A model generated the notes under the pieces. It saw nothing but the letters and a program-made list of their open reading frames with translations, searched no databases and was not told where the DNA came from. Made by a program: the position numbers and the translations under genes. Positions 39,082 to 47,726 of a stretch of 64,000 nucleotides of DNA are shown here, piece by piece (within the stretch, counting starts at the first letter, position 1; each line of letters opens with the position of its first letter). The DNA is taken from assembly GCF_900111375.1 (NCBI RefSeq), contig NZ_FOHB01000008.1, forward strand, positions 207,696-271,695, written 5' to 3'. Source of the DNA: Pedococcus cremeus (lineage in GTDB: Bacteria; Actinomycetota; Actinomycetes; Actinomycetales; Dermatophilaceae).

Positions 39082-40914
39082 ATGGCGAACCTCATCTCGG
39101 TCGAGCGTGCCTCGCTCGCCCTCGGCACCAACCAGGTCCTCGACGACGTCTCCCTCGGCGTCAACGGCGGGGCCCGCATCGGCGTGGTCGGGCGCAACGG
39201 TGGCGGCAAGTCCACCTTGATGCGTGTGCTCGCCGGCCTCCAGGCCATCGACTCGGGCCGGGTGACGCGGGCGGGTGACGCGAAGCTCGGCATGCTCGCC
39301 CAGACCGACGACCTCGACCCGTCGGCGACGGTGCGCCAGGCGGTGCTGGGCGACCTGCCCGAGCACGTCTGGGCCGGCGACGCCCGGGTTCGGGACGTCA
39401 TGACCGGCCTGCTCGGCGGGGTGGAGGCCCAGGCGGTCGGAGGGCTGGAGGCCGTGGTCGGGCCGATGTCCGGCGGTGAGCGACGCCGGCTGGCGCTGGC
39501 CCGGCTGCTCGTCGCGGGTCCCGACGTCCTCCTGCTCGACGAGCCCACGAACCACCTCGACGTCGAGGGCGTCGCGTGGCTCGCCGAACACCTCGTCACC
39601 CACCGTGCCCGTCCGGACAACGCGCTCGTCGCGATCACCCACGACCGCTGGTTCCTCGACGCGGTGGCGACCATGACGTGGGAGGTCACGGGCGGCGGGG
39701 TCCACGACTACGAGGGCGGCTACGCGGCATACGTGTTGGCCAAGGCGGAGCGCGAGCGGATGGCCGCGGTGACCGCGGAGCGCCGCGACAACCTGCTCCG
39801 CAAGGAGCTCGCCTGGCTGCGCCGTGGCGCGCCGGCCCGCACCAGCAAGCCGAAGTTCCGCATCGATGCTGCCAACTCGCTCATCGCCGACGAGCCGCCG
39901 GCGCGCGACGACGTCGAGCTGCTGCGGTTCGCGAGCACCCGGCTCGGCAAGGACGTCGTCGACCTGCTCGACGCGAGCGTCGAGCTCGGCGGGCGCACCC
40001 TGCTCGACCGGATCACGTGGCGCCTGGCGCCGGGGGAGCGGGTCGGCATCGTCGGCGTCAACGGTTCCGGGAAGTCGACCCTGCTGCGCGCCATCGCCGG
40101 CGAGGTGCCACTCAGCTCCGGCAAGCGGAAGGTCGGGGCGACCGTGCAGCTCGCCTACCTCTCGCAGGAGGTGCGCGAGCTAGACCGGTATGCCGCGTGG
40201 CGCGTCATCGAGGCGGTCGAGGACGTGCGCAAGTACATCCGGTTGGGCAAGAAGGAGATCAGCGCCTCCCAGCTCGCGCAGCGGCTCGGCTTCACCGGTG
40301 GCCGCCAGCAGACGCGGGTGAGCGACCTCTCCGGTGGCGAGCGTCGGCGGCTCCAGCTGACACGGCTGCTGATGTCGGAACCGAACGTCCTGCTCCTCGA
40401 CGAGCCGACCAACGACCTCGACATCGAGACCCTGACCTCGCTCGAGGACGTGCTCGACGGCTGGGCCGGCACGTTGCTCGTCGTGTCGCACGACCGCTAC
40501 CTGCTCGAGCGGATCTGCGACCGCCAGGTCGCCCTCATGGGTGATGGCAGGGTGAGCGACCTGCCAGGCGGCGTCGAGCAGTACCTCGAGCTGCGGCACG
40601 CCCAGGAGGCGACGGCGGCGGAGACCGGCCGAGCAGCGGTGGCCGCGGCGTCGGGCGGGTCCGTCGGGACCAGCGCCTCGGCGTCGGCAGGGCCCTCGCC
40701 TGCCGAGCTCAGGGATGCCCGCAAGGAGATGGCCCGCGTGGAGAAGCAGCTCGCCCGGCTCGCCGAGCGCGAGGAGCGGCTGCACTCCGCGATGGTGGAG
40801 GCGGCCACTGACCACGCCAAGGTGCTGGAGCTGAACGGCCAGCTGCGCGAGGTCGTCGACGAGCGCGAGGCGCTCGAGATGCAGTGGCTGGCCGCCGCCG
40901 ACGTCGTGGGCTGA
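39082..40914 (+). CDS. ABC-F family ATP-binding protein
   Basis: 610 residues with two ABC domains and no membrane segment. Walker A: GRNGGGKST and GVNGSGKST. Signatures: MSGGERRRLALARLL and LSGGERRRLQLTRLL. Walker B: LLLDEPTNHLD and LLLDEPTNDLD. A linker of charged residues separates them, and a coiled coil forms the C-terminus (ARKEMARVEKQLARLAEREER). This is the Uup-like architecture; ABC-F proteins act on the ribosome, and some give antibiotic resistance. It is last in the rsmA-ispE run. Confidence 0.93.
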   Translation: MANLISVERASLALGTNQVLDDVSLGVNGGARIGVVGRNGGGKSTLMRVLAGLQAIDSGRVTRAGDAKLGMLAQTDDLDPSATVRQAVLGDLPEHVWAGDARVRDVMTGLLGGVEAQAVGGLEAVVGPMSGGERRRLALARLLVAGPDVLLLDEPTNHLDVEGVAWLAEHLVTHRARPDNALVAITHDRWFLDAVATMTWEVTGGGVHDYEGGYAAYVLAKAERERMAAVTAERRDNLLRKELAWLRRGAPARTSKPKFRIDAANSLIADEPPARDDVELLRFASTRLGKDVVDLLDASVELGGRTLLDRITWRLAPGERVGIVGVNGSGKSTLLRAIAGEVPLSSGKRKVGATVQLAYLSQEVRELDRYAAWRVIEAVEDVRKYIRLGKKEISASQLAQRLGFTGGRQQTRVSDLSGGERRRLQLTRLLMSEPNVLLLDEPTNDLDIETLTSLEDVLDGWAGTLLVVSHDRYLLERICDRQVALMGDGRVSDLPGGVEQYLELRHAQEATAAETGRAAVAAASGGSVGTSASASAGPSPAELRDARKEMARVEKQLARLAEREERLHSAMVEAATDHAKVLELNGQLREVVDEREALEMQWLAAADVVG

Positions 40915-40947
40915 CCCAACCCGCCACGACGCCGACGGCGGGTGTCG

Positions 40948-41379
40948 TCAGCCGGTGGGCCGCATGTGCTTCCACGGGAGGTCCAACCGGAAGAGCCGGC
41001 CGGTCACCTCGACGGGCTTGATCTCGACGATGCTGAACTTGGCCGTGGGTACCCAGGGACGGAGCTGCAGATGTTCGGCGTCGTCCGCCTCCTCACCCTG
41101 CAGCTCACGCGCCGTGCCCCTCACGACTACGCTCATTGCCCGTTCGTCGTCGTAGCGGTCGATCTCGAACGCGACGTCCTGGTTCATCGTGATTCCCAGC
41201 AGCTTGCTGCCCTCCGCGGTGCGGAAGACGAGCCGGCCTCGGTGGACGACGTAGTTGATCGGCACGATGTGCACCTCGTTCACGAGGTGAAAAGCCAAGC
41301 GGCCGAACTCCTCCTGGCGCAGGAGCTCCCAGCAGTCGAGCTCGGGCAGCTCCGTCACGACGTCGTGGTTGTTGTCCAT
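40948..41379 (-). CDS. Pyridoxamine 5'-phosphate oxidase family (flavin-binding) protein
   Basis: 143 residues, split-barrel flavoprotein fold: ELLRQEEFGRLAFHLVNEVHIVPINYVVHRGRLVFRT, quoted here by its parts EEFGRLAF, VHIVPINYVV and GRLVFRTAEGSKL, is the typical core. Members bind FMN, F420 or haem; which one is unclear. It converges on the ABC-F gene with 33 bases between. The start at 41379 has GAGG upstream. Confidence 0.85.
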   Translation of the reverse strand: MDNNHDVVTELPELDCWELLRQEEFGRLAFHLVNEVHIVPINYVVHRGRLVFRTAEGSKLLGITMNQDVAFEIDRYDDERAMSVVVRGTARELQGEEADDAEHLQLRPWVPTAKFSIVEIKPVEVTGRLFRLDLPWKHMRPTG

Positions 41380-41716
41380 GAGCCCTCCTCGGCCGCTCTT
41401 CCTGGTGCGCCAAACGTAGGACGGGAGAGGTCGATGCCGGATGGGTCCAAGGACTCAGGACGTTCCCGGTCCTGGCTGTGCGCAGATCTGCGTCTTGACG
41501 GCTCGGAGGGCCTCCGCTAGGCCCGCCGTGACTAACACCTACGTCGTAGGACGCTCTGGGCGGGAAACAGGAGCAACGACGCAAAAGGGATCGTCCTTCT
41601 GCCGGTGTTCCGGCTTCTGGCGCGGCGCTTCACTCGTCCTGCCCACTCCTCCGCCAGTACCAGGGGGCCCAGGGGGGGTACTGAAAGGCAATCTGACCAC
41701 GACAGGAGCAGGAACC
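41380..41716. promoter_or_regulatory. 337-bp region upstream of the first tandem CWB2 gene
   Basis: No gene. It holds two short palindromes, CGCAGATCTGCG at 41481-41492 and CCTACGTCGTAGG at 41538-41550, and a G-rich run near 41675. The promoters of the divergent PPOX gene and the CWB2 gene should both be here. Confidence 0.4.
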
Positions 41717-42832
41717 ATGGGTAAGCACACCCGCCGCGGCTCAATGGCAGCCGCTGCAACCCTCGCAGTCGGCCTCGCATTCGGTGCGGCTGCTGCGACG
41801 GCGGCACCGTCGTCCCCGAACCAGGACGACCCGGACCCGATGACCTGGGTCGCCACGAACGACGGCAACAAGAACCTCTTCCGGGTCGCCGGCACGGACC
41901 GTGTCGTCACGGCCATCAAGCTGATGAACGCCACCTCCAAGCGTTGGGGCCACTCGGTCATCATCGCCCGCAGCGACATCTTCCCCGACGCCCTCGCGGC
42001 TGCGCCCCTCGCGGACGTGCTCGACGCGCCGGTGCTGGTGTCGAAGCCCGGCAGCTCGATCGACAGCCGGGTCCTTGACGCCATCTCGCGTCGTCACTTC
42101 GACAACGTGATCCTCCTCGGTGGCACGGGCGTGTTCACGGAGGCGGCTCGGGCCCAGCTCGAGGGCATGGGGCTCAGCGTCGAGCGCCAGCGCGGCATCG
42201 ACCGCTACGAGACGGCAGTGGGCATCGCCAAGCGGACCGCCCATGAGCTCGCCATGCGCGCTCAGGCAGAGGGCTTCACCTGGAAGAAGACGGTGAACGT
42301 CTACCTGGCCACCGGTCTGGACTTCCCCGACGCGCTGGCCGCCGGTCCGGCTGCTGCGGACAACGACGGCGTCGTCCTCCTCACCGCGGGCACCAAGATG
42401 AACGCCTCGACCTACAACTTCCTCAAGAGGGAGTGGAAGACCCTTCCGGAGTGGGCCAACGGCATCGAGATCCACACCGTGGGTGGCGCGGCCGAGAAGG
42501 CTGCGAAGTCCTCGATCGAGGACATCGCCGACACCAACACCGGTGCCGACCGCTACTCCACCGCCGTCCTCCTGGCCGGCAAGTACACGCACCCCATCAA
42601 GAAGATCGCAGTCGCCAGCGGTGAGAACCACGCTGACGGTGTTGTGGCGGGTGCCTGGATCGCCAACCACGACGGTCCGCTCCTGCTGACCGCGAACGCG
42701 TCGCTGCCCACTGTCGTGAGCAACTACCTGTTCAAGTTCGCGGATGGGAACACCGACGTCGTGGTCGTCGGTGGCACGGGCTCCGTGTCCCGCAACGTCA
42801 GCGCTCAGATCGCGAACCTGTTCCTGCTCTGA
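41717..42832 (+). CDS. Secreted cell-wall-binding-repeat protein, tandem copy 1
   Basis: 371 residues: signal peptide (AAATLAVGLAFGAAAATAA), then three CWB2-type repeats starting NLFRVAGTDRVVTAI, ERQRGIDRYETAV and NTGADRYSTAV, and the ending SRNVSAQIANLFLL. There is no other domain. AGGA precedes ATG 41717. It has exactly the same length as the next gene, which also ends SRNVSAQIANLFLL, so the two are recent tandem duplicates. A hairpin follows each. Expected location is the wall surface; function unknown. Confidence 0.87.
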   Translation: MGKHTRRGSMAAAATLAVGLAFGAAAATAAPSSPNQDDPDPMTWVATNDGNKNLFRVAGTDRVVTAIKLMNATSKRWGHSVIIARSDIFPDALAAAPLADVLDAPVLVSKPGSSIDSRVLDAISRRHFDNVILLGGTGVFTEAARAQLEGMGLSVERQRGIDRYETAVGIAKRTAHELAMRAQAEGFTWKKTVNVYLATGLDFPDALAAGPAAADNDGVVLLTAGTKMNASTYNFLKREWKTLPEWANGIEIHTVGGAAEKAAKSSIEDIADTNTGADRYSTAVLLAGKYTHPIKKIAVASGENHADGVVAGAWIANHDGPLLLTANASLPTVVSNYLFKFADGNTDVVVVGGTGSVSRNVSAQIANLFLL

Positions 42833-43138
42833 CGCCGGCGGCAGGTCCGACCCGCCCTTCGGGGGGAGACTGGTCCTGAATCACCACGGCGAACTGCCCC
42901 CGGGCCTCGGCTCGGGGGCAGTTCGCATGTCTCCTCCGGGCCGGAGATCGTTGCCGTGTCAAGTGTCCGAAGGGTGTGGAACCCGTTCTGTAGAAGGGAC
43001 TTTGGGCCCATGGTGCTACACGGCTGCGGTGGTTACGTGGAGTCGGCCCCCGTTGCCGAGAGGGGGATGACGCAGGGGGCGTCAGCGATCTCGCGGGGTT
43101 CTCAGGGGGCTGGGGAAAGTCAGGACAGGAGTTCAGTC
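42833..43138. other. 306-bp spacer between the tandem CWB2 genes
   Basis: It contains the terminator of copy 1 (42891-42924) and then the presumed promoter of copy 2, so the two genes seem to be transcribed separately. No gene seen. Confidence 0.5.
42891..42924 (+). terminator. Hairpin terminator after CWB2 copy 1
   Basis: 12-bp perfect stem GAACTGCCCCCG / CGGGGGCAGTTC with a 10-base loop, 59 bases past the stop. Confidence 0.75.
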
Positions 43139-44254
43139 ATGAGTACATCCGTGCGTCGCACCACTCTGGCTACAGCGGTGGCGCTCGCTGGAAGCCTCAC
43201 AGTCGGTATGAGTGCCTTCGCAGCACCCTCCACGCCCTACCAGGACGACGCCGACTCCGCTTGGACGCACGTTGCGTCCAACGACGGCAACAAGCACCTG
43301 TACCGGGTCGCCGGCACGGACCGCATTGCCACGGCGATCAAGCTGATGAACGCCACCACCAAGCACTGGAGCGACACCGTCATCATCGCCCGCAGCGACA
43401 ACTTCGCCGACGCCCTGGCCTCCGCTCCGCTGGCCGACGTCAAGGACGCGCCGCTGCTGGTGTCGAAGCCGGGCAGCTCGATCGACAGCCGAGTTCTCGA
43501 CGCGATTGCCCAGCGTCACTTCCACCACGTGATCCTGCTGGGTGGCACGGGTGTCTTCACCGAAGCCGCTCGGGCGCAGCTCGAGGGCATGGGCCTCACG
43601 GTTGACCGCCAGCGTGGCATCGACCGCTACGAGACCGCGGTCGGCATCGCCAAGCGAGTCGCCAACGACCTGGCCATGCGGTACCGCGCCGAGGGCTGGA
43701 CGTTCAAGAAGACCGTCAACGTCTACCTGGCCACCGGCCTCGCGTTCCCGGACGCCATGGGTGCGGGAGCGGCCGCCGCCGACAACGACGGTGTCGTCCT
43801 GCTGACCGCCGGCACGAAGATGAACGCCTCCACCTACAAGTTCCTCAAGAAGGAGTGGAAGACGATCCCGTGGTTCGCCAACGGCATCGAGATCCACACC
43901 GTGGGTGGCGCTGCCGAGAAGGCTGCGAAGTCGTCGATCGAGGACATCGCCGACACCAACACCGGTGCCGACCGCTACGCCACCGCTGTCATGCTGGCCA
44001 ACAAGTTCAAGCACCCGGTGGAGAAGATCGCCGTCGCCAGCGGCGAGACCTACGCCGACGGTGTCACCGCTGGTGCCTGGATCGCCAACCACGACGGTCC
44101 ACTCCTGCTGACGGCCAACGCGTCACTGCCGAAGGTTGTGGCGAACTACCTGTTCAAGTTCGCTGACGGCGGCACCGACGTCGTGGTCGTCGGTGGACCG
44201 GGCTCCGTGTCCCGCAACGTCAGCGCTCAGATCGCGAACTTGTTCCTGCTCTGA
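43139..44254 (+). CDS. Secreted cell-wall-binding-repeat protein, tandem copy 2
   Basis: 371 residues, paralogue of the preceding gene. It has a signal peptide (TAVALAGSLTVGMSAFAAP) and three repeats beginning HLYRVAGTDRIATAI, DRQRGIDRYETAV and NTGADRYATAV. By eye roughly three quarters of residues match copy 1, with the signal peptide least conserved. AGGAG lies seven bases before ATG 43139. Short Lys/Trp substitutions in the second repeat (WKKTVNVYLATG against FKKTVNVYLATG) show the same framework. Confidence 0.87.
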   Translation: MSTSVRRTTLATAVALAGSLTVGMSAFAAPSTPYQDDADSAWTHVASNDGNKHLYRVAGTDRIATAIKLMNATTKHWSDTVIIARSDNFADALASAPLADVKDAPLLVSKPGSSIDSRVLDAIAQRHFHHVILLGGTGVFTEAARAQLEGMGLTVDRQRGIDRYETAVGIAKRVANDLAMRYRAEGWTFKKTVNVYLATGLAFPDAMGAGAAAADNDGVVLLTAGTKMNASTYKFLKKEWKTIPWFANGIEIHTVGGAAEKAAKSSIEDIADTNTGADRYATAVMLANKFKHPVEKIAVASGETYADGVTAGAWIANHDGPLLLTANASLPKVVANYLFKFADGGTDVVVVGGPGSVSRNVSAQIANLFLL

Positions 44255-44378
44255 TCGCTGATGCCGCACGGCCCCGCCCCTGAGAGGGAGTGAGTGCCCA
44301 GCACGGCCCGTCGCCTCCGGGTTCGCCCGGGGGCGACGGTGTTCGTCTGTGCGGCAAAGCTGTTCGGTGCGCCGGTGG

Positions 44379-44876
44379 TCAGCTCTCGAAGGGGGAGAGC
44401 AGCCTGCGCAGGAGGTTGGCCAGCTCGGTGCGCTGGCGCGCGGGCAGCTCGGCGAGCAGCTGGCGCTCCCGCTCGAGCAGGTCCGCCATCGCGGCGTCCA
44501 CCGTCCGTTTGCCGCTCTCGGTGAGCTCGACGATCACCCCGCGCCGGTCGTGGGGGTCGGGGCTGCGCTCGACGAGGCCGCGTCGCTCGAGGCGGTCGAC
44601 CCGGTTGGTCATCGTGCCGCTGGTGACCAGGGTCTCCTGCACGAGCTGTCCCGGCGAGAGCCGGTACGGGTCACCGGCGCGCCGCAGCGCGGACAGCACG
44701 TCGAACTCCCAGCTCTCCAGGGAGTGACGGGCGAACGCCTGGGCGCGGTCGAGGTCCAGCCGGCGGGCCAGGCGCGAGATGCGCGAGAGCACGTGCAGGG
44801 GCGCGACGTCGAGGTCGGGGCGCTCGCGCTTCCAGGCCTCGACGATCCGGTCGACGTCGTCGGGAGGCGTGCTCAT
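44379..44876 (-). CDS. MarR-family transcriptional regulator
   Basis: 165 residues. Winged helix: LSPGQLVQETLVTSGTMTNRVDRLERRGL followed by the wing SPDPHDRRGVIVELT (quoted as GTMTNRVDRLERRGLV and DRRGVIVELT). It is divergent from the trans-aconitate methyltransferase gene with 60 bases between. A perfect palindrome sits in that gap, so it probably represses itself and its neighbour. ATG 44876 preferred; 44885 possible. Its frame stays open far upstream without coding character. Confidence 0.88.
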   Translation of the reverse strand: MSTPPDDVDRIVEAWKRERPDLDVAPLHVLSRISRLARRLDLDRAQAFARHSLESWEFDVLSALRRAGDPYRLSPGQLVQETLVTSGTMTNRVDRLERRGLVERSPDPHDRRGVIVELTESGKRTVDAAMADLLERERQLLAELPARQRTELANLLRRLLSPFES

Positions 44877-44901
44877 GGTTGGCATCGTACTCGCCGTCAA
44901 G

Positions 44902-44919
44902 TATCTTGATGTCAAGATA
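44902..44919. promoter_or_regulatory. MarR operator between marR-like gene and tam
   Basis: TATCTTGATGTCAAGATA: 8-bp perfect arms around a 2-base centre. A second overlapping inverted repeat TCAAG-TAT-CTTGA lies at 44897-44909. The size and symmetry fit a MarR-family dimer site. It covers the promoter region of both divergent genes. Confidence 0.75.
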
Positions 44920-44936
44920 GTGCGAGAGGAGCTGCT

Positions 44937-45746
44937 GTGAGCACCAGGTGGGACCCCGAGCAGTACGCCCGCTTCGCCGACCATCGTGGTCGCCCGTTCC
45001 GCGACCTCCTGTCGCGCGTGGGGGCGGGGGATCCCGCCCTCGTCGTCGACCTCGGCTGTGGCAACGGTCCGCTGACGATGACGCTGGTCGAGCGCTGGCC
45101 CGGGGCTCGGGTCGTCGGCGTCGACTCCTCGCCGCAGATGTTGGAGTCGGCCCGTGCCGGTGACCCGGACGGGCAGGTGGAGTGGGTGCAGGCCGACCTC
45201 GCCACCTGGGACATCGCCACCCTGGGGGACCGGCCTTCGGTGGTCGTGACCAACGCGACGCTGCAGTGGGTGCCCGGTCACCGCGAGCTCCTCCCTGCCT
45301 GGGTCTCCGCGCTGGAGCCCGGCGGCTGGTTCGCGATGCAGGTGCCGTCGAACTTCGCCGCGCCCTCGCACCAGCTCATGCGAGACGTGGCCGAGCAGCA
45401 CGCCGCGGCGGACCGGCTCCGGCCCGGCCTCGCCCGGGTGGGCGTGGCGGAGCCGGCCGACTACGTGGAGGACCTCAGTGCCCTCGGCTGCGACGTCGAC
45501 GCATGGGAGACCACCTACCAGCACATCCTCGACCCGGAGGGGCTGCAGGAGAGCCCGGTGCTGGAGTGGGTCCGTGGCACGGGCCTGCGGCCGGTGCTCG
45601 ACGCCCTCACCGACGACGCTGAGCGCGAGGCGTTCCTCGCGGAGTACGACGCCCGTCTCCGCGCGGCATACCCCCGCAGGCCCTTCGGGGTCCTGCTGCC
45701 CTTCCGCCGCGTCTTCGCGGTGGCGCACAAGCGTGAAGACGACTGA
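44937..45746 (+). CDS. tam: Trans-aconitate 2-methyltransferase
   Basis: 269 residues. N-terminal WDPEQYARFADHRGRPFRDL is the Tam signature, followed by SAM motif I VVDLGCGNGPLTMTL, and LQWVPGHRELLPAW further on; C-terminal PFRRVFAVA. It methyl-esterifies trans-aconitate, a toxic by-product that inhibits aconitase. GTG 44937 with GAGAGGAGC upstream. It is divergent from the MarR regulator and probably its target. Confidence 0.9.
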   Translation: MSTRWDPEQYARFADHRGRPFRDLLSRVGAGDPALVVDLGCGNGPLTMTLVERWPGARVVGVDSSPQMLESARAGDPDGQVEWVQADLATWDIATLGDRPSVVVTNATLQWVPGHRELLPAWVSALEPGGWFAMQVPSNFAAPSHQLMRDVAEQHAAADRLRPGLARVGVAEPADYVEDLSALGCDVDAWETTYQHILDPEGLQESPVLEWVRGTGLRPVLDALTDDAEREAFLAEYDARLRAAYPRRPFGVLLPFRRVFAVAHKREDD

Positions 45747-45950
45747 GCAGCAACGGCGTTCGCCTCCCTGAGATCGTCCGAAGGAATCCTCCCTTCGCTG
45801 AACGTCCCATGGAACTGAGGACCGTGGTCCGCCCCAGCCGGGACGTTCGGCCCTGAATCCGGCATCGCGCTGACCGAGAAACTGCATATGCATCAAGAGA
45901 TCGCAGTTTCAACCACAGCCGGGGATCCCGGCGGAGCGAAGGACAGAGCA

Positions 45951-46547
45951 ATGCGCAAGACCATGGACAAGCTCGTTTCCTGGACCGGCCTCATCGTGGC
46001 GGTCGTCCTCCTCGTCGCCGGCGGCCTGCTGACCTGGGCCAGCAACTTCGTCGCCGACAACGTCAAGCAGCAGTTCTCAGCCCAGAACATCACGATGCCG
46101 GTGGCGGCAGCCTTCCCCAAGGGCCAGGAGAAGTACCTCGCGCCCTACGCCGGCCAGCCCCTCGAGAACGGCCAGCAGGCCAAGGCTTACGCCGACCACT
46201 ACATCCTGGCTCACATGAACGCCCAGAGCGGTGGCAAGACCTACTCCCAGGTCAGTGGCGAGTTCATGCAGATGGCCAAGGACCCGGCCGCCGACAAGGC
46301 TGAGGTTGCCAAGATGGGCGAACTGCGCCAGACCCTCTTCATGGGCAACACCCTGCGCGGCCTCCTTCTCTACGGCTACGCGTTCGACACCATCGGCCGC
46401 ATCGCCGGCTTCGCCGCCATCGGTGCCTTCGTCGGAGCGGGCCTGCTCTTCGCCCTCAGCATCATGGGCCTGCGGCACGCCGCTCGGGTCCGCGAGGAGT
46501 CGCCGGCCAGCCAGCCTCGGGTGCAGGCCAACCCCGCAACCGCCTGA
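45951..46547 (+). CDS. Two-helix membrane protein of unknown function
   Basis: 198 residues: helix 1 at about 11-34 (GLIVAVVLLVAGGLLTWAS), a periplasmic region of about 110 residues rich in Gln, Lys and Ala, helix 2 near 150-172 (GFAAIGAFVGAGLLFALSI), and a short cytoplasmic tail. GAAGGA precedes ATG 45951. Similar two-helix proteins occur in many actinomycetes without known function. It stands alone, followed by a strong terminator. Confidence 0.7.
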   Translation: MRKTMDKLVSWTGLIVAVVLLVAGGLLTWASNFVADNVKQQFSAQNITMPVAAAFPKGQEKYLAPYAGQPLENGQQAKAYADHYILAHMNAQSGGKTYSQVSGEFMQMAKDPAADKAEVAKMGELRQTLFMGNTLRGLLLYGYAFDTIGRIAGFAAIGAFVGAGLLFALSIMGLRHAARVREESPASQPRVQANPATA

Positions 46548-46564
46548 CAACACCAACCGCCACG

Positions 46565-46599
46565 GAAGCGGCCCCGGGAGATCCTCCCGGGGCCGCTTC
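46565..46599. terminator. 16-bp hairpin terminator
   Basis: GAAGCGGCCCCGGGAG / CTCCCGGGGCCGCTTC around ATC, 18 bases after the stop of the two-helix membrane protein. Confidence 0.85.
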
Positions 46600-46709
46600 A
46601 CGTGCCGGTGCCCGATCCGTATGCCGTGTGGCCGCGTCCCGTTGCGGGCGCGGCGGGCGGCGGGTGCGGGCGGGGCGGGCGGTGATTCAGATCTCGCTGG
46701 CGCCTCGGG

Positions 46710-47366
46710 TCAGGCGCGACCGGAGCGCAGCGTGGGCTTCTTCTCCAGGTTGGCCAAGCCGTTCCACGCGAGGTTGACGAGGTGGGCGGCCACGTCGGCC
46801 TTCTTCATCTTGGGCGAGTCGAGCCACCACTGGCCGGTGAGCGCCACCATGCCGACCAGCATCTGCGCATACAGCGGAGCGGCCTTGGGGTCGAGCTTCC
46901 GGCTCTTGAACTCCGCGGCGAGGATGTGCTCGACCTGGCTGGCCACGTCCGAGATGAGGCTCGCGAACGAGCCGGTCGACTGGCCGGTGGGGCTGTCACG
47001 CACCAGGATGCGGAACCCGTCCTTGGAGCTCTCGATGTAGTCGAGCAGGGCCAGGGCTGCTCGCTCCAGGGTGGTGCGACTGCTCTGGTCGGCCGCGAGG
47101 GCGCCGGTGATCCCCTCGAGGAGGGCCGCGATCTCGCGGTCCACCACGACGGCATACAGGCCCTCCTTGCCGCCGAAGTGCTCGTAGACCACAGGCTTGG
47201 AGACGTTCGCCGTCGAGGCGATCTCCTCGACGGTGGTGCCCTCGAAGCCCTTGTCCGCGAACAGCCTGCGGCCGACCTCGATCAGCTGTTCACGCCTCTG
47301 CTTGCCCGTCATGCGGGCCCGCACGGCCGCCTTGGCCTCCCTCTCGCGCTCAGTCACGCGGCCCAT
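46710..47366 (-). CDS. TetR-family transcriptional regulator
   Basis: About 218 residues. N-terminal helix-turn-helix: RREQLIEVGRRLFADKGF, TTVEEIASTANVSKPVVYEHF and GGKEGLYAVVVDRE. The C-terminal ligand domain contains LALLDYIESSKDGFRILVRD. Several starts are possible (47369, 47366, 47312). It is the last chromosomal gene before the tRNA-Gln island. Its target is not evident. Confidence 0.88.
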   Translation of the reverse strand: MGRVTEREREAKAAVRARMTGKQRREQLIEVGRRLFADKGFEGTTVEEIASTANVSKPVVYEHFGGKEGLYAVVVDREIAALLEGITGALAADQSSRTTLERAALALLDYIESSKDGFRILVRDSPTGQSTGSFASLISDVASQVEHILAAEFKSRKLDPKAAPLYAQMLVGMVALTGQWWLDSPKMKKADVAAHLVNLAWNGLANLEKKPTLRSGRA

Positions 47367-47451
47367 CATGCCCCGGCGCTCGCCCAGGACCGGCATTCCA
47401 TGGCTGGGGCGGCGGTTGGCTACCCTTGCGGCAGTCCTGGTCGCAGGACGT

Positions 47452-47530
47452 TCCCCGGTTGGTCTGCTGGCAGGGCCCGCCTGACTTTGAATCAGGACAA
47501 GCGACGTAGGTTCGATTCCTACCCGGGGAG
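47452..47530 (+). tRNA. tRNA-Gln(TTG)
   Basis: Acceptor stem TCCCCGG / CCGGGGA (7 bp), D arm GGTC/GGCC, anticodon stem CCTGA/TCAGG with loop CTTTGAA giving anticodon TTG, T arm GTAGG-TTCGATT-CCTAC, discriminator G. It is slightly long at 79 bases: two bases between D and anticodon stems and a 9-base variable region. The 3' bases read G-CA-A rather than GCCA. The duplicated copy at 54094 does encode GCCA, so the present 3' half probably came from the integrated element. Confidence 0.75.
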
Positions 47531-47544
47531 CAAAACCCGCAGGT
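47485..47544 (+). repeat. att direct repeat, tRNA-proximal copy
   Basis: 60 bases from the anticodon loop CTTTGAA to AAACCCGCAGGT. Differences from the distal copy: T for C after the loop, A for G in the T loop, A for C in the 3' CCA region. Confidence 0.85.
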
Positions 47545-47726
47545 CAGGGGCTTGGGCCGTCTGGACTCGGTTTCTCGTCCGGCCGGTTTTCCAACGGGTT
47601 TGCCAATACCAGCTGGTCGGAGTCGAAGGGCTGGTCGACCACGGCGGCGAAGATCTGGGCCACCTCGACCGCCTGGTCGCGGAGCACGTGGGCGTAGACC
47701 CGCAGGGTGAGCGCGAGTTGCCTTCG
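47544..47726 (-). pseudogene. Tyrosine integrase C-terminal remnant
   Basis: The last 60 residues of this frame contain RRQLALTLRVYAHVLRD and then QAVEVAQIFAAVVD. The TLRVYAHVLR core places the nucleophilic Tyr as in phage-type tyrosine recombinases. Upstream residues in the same frame are Arg/Pro/Ser-rich and show none of the Arg, His or Arg catalytic boxes, so the enzyme is truncated. It reads away from the island toward the tRNA and its stop overlaps the att repeat, the expected place for an integrase. Probable origin of the island's integration. Confidence 0.65.

Noticed and set aside
35619..39689. A 1356-codon open frame on the minus strand
   Set aside because: It runs antisense through tatD, rpf, rsmA and ispE, which are all clear genes on the plus strand. 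Its composition is low-complexity (Arg, Gly, His, Asp), as expected from the opposite strand of high-GC genes.
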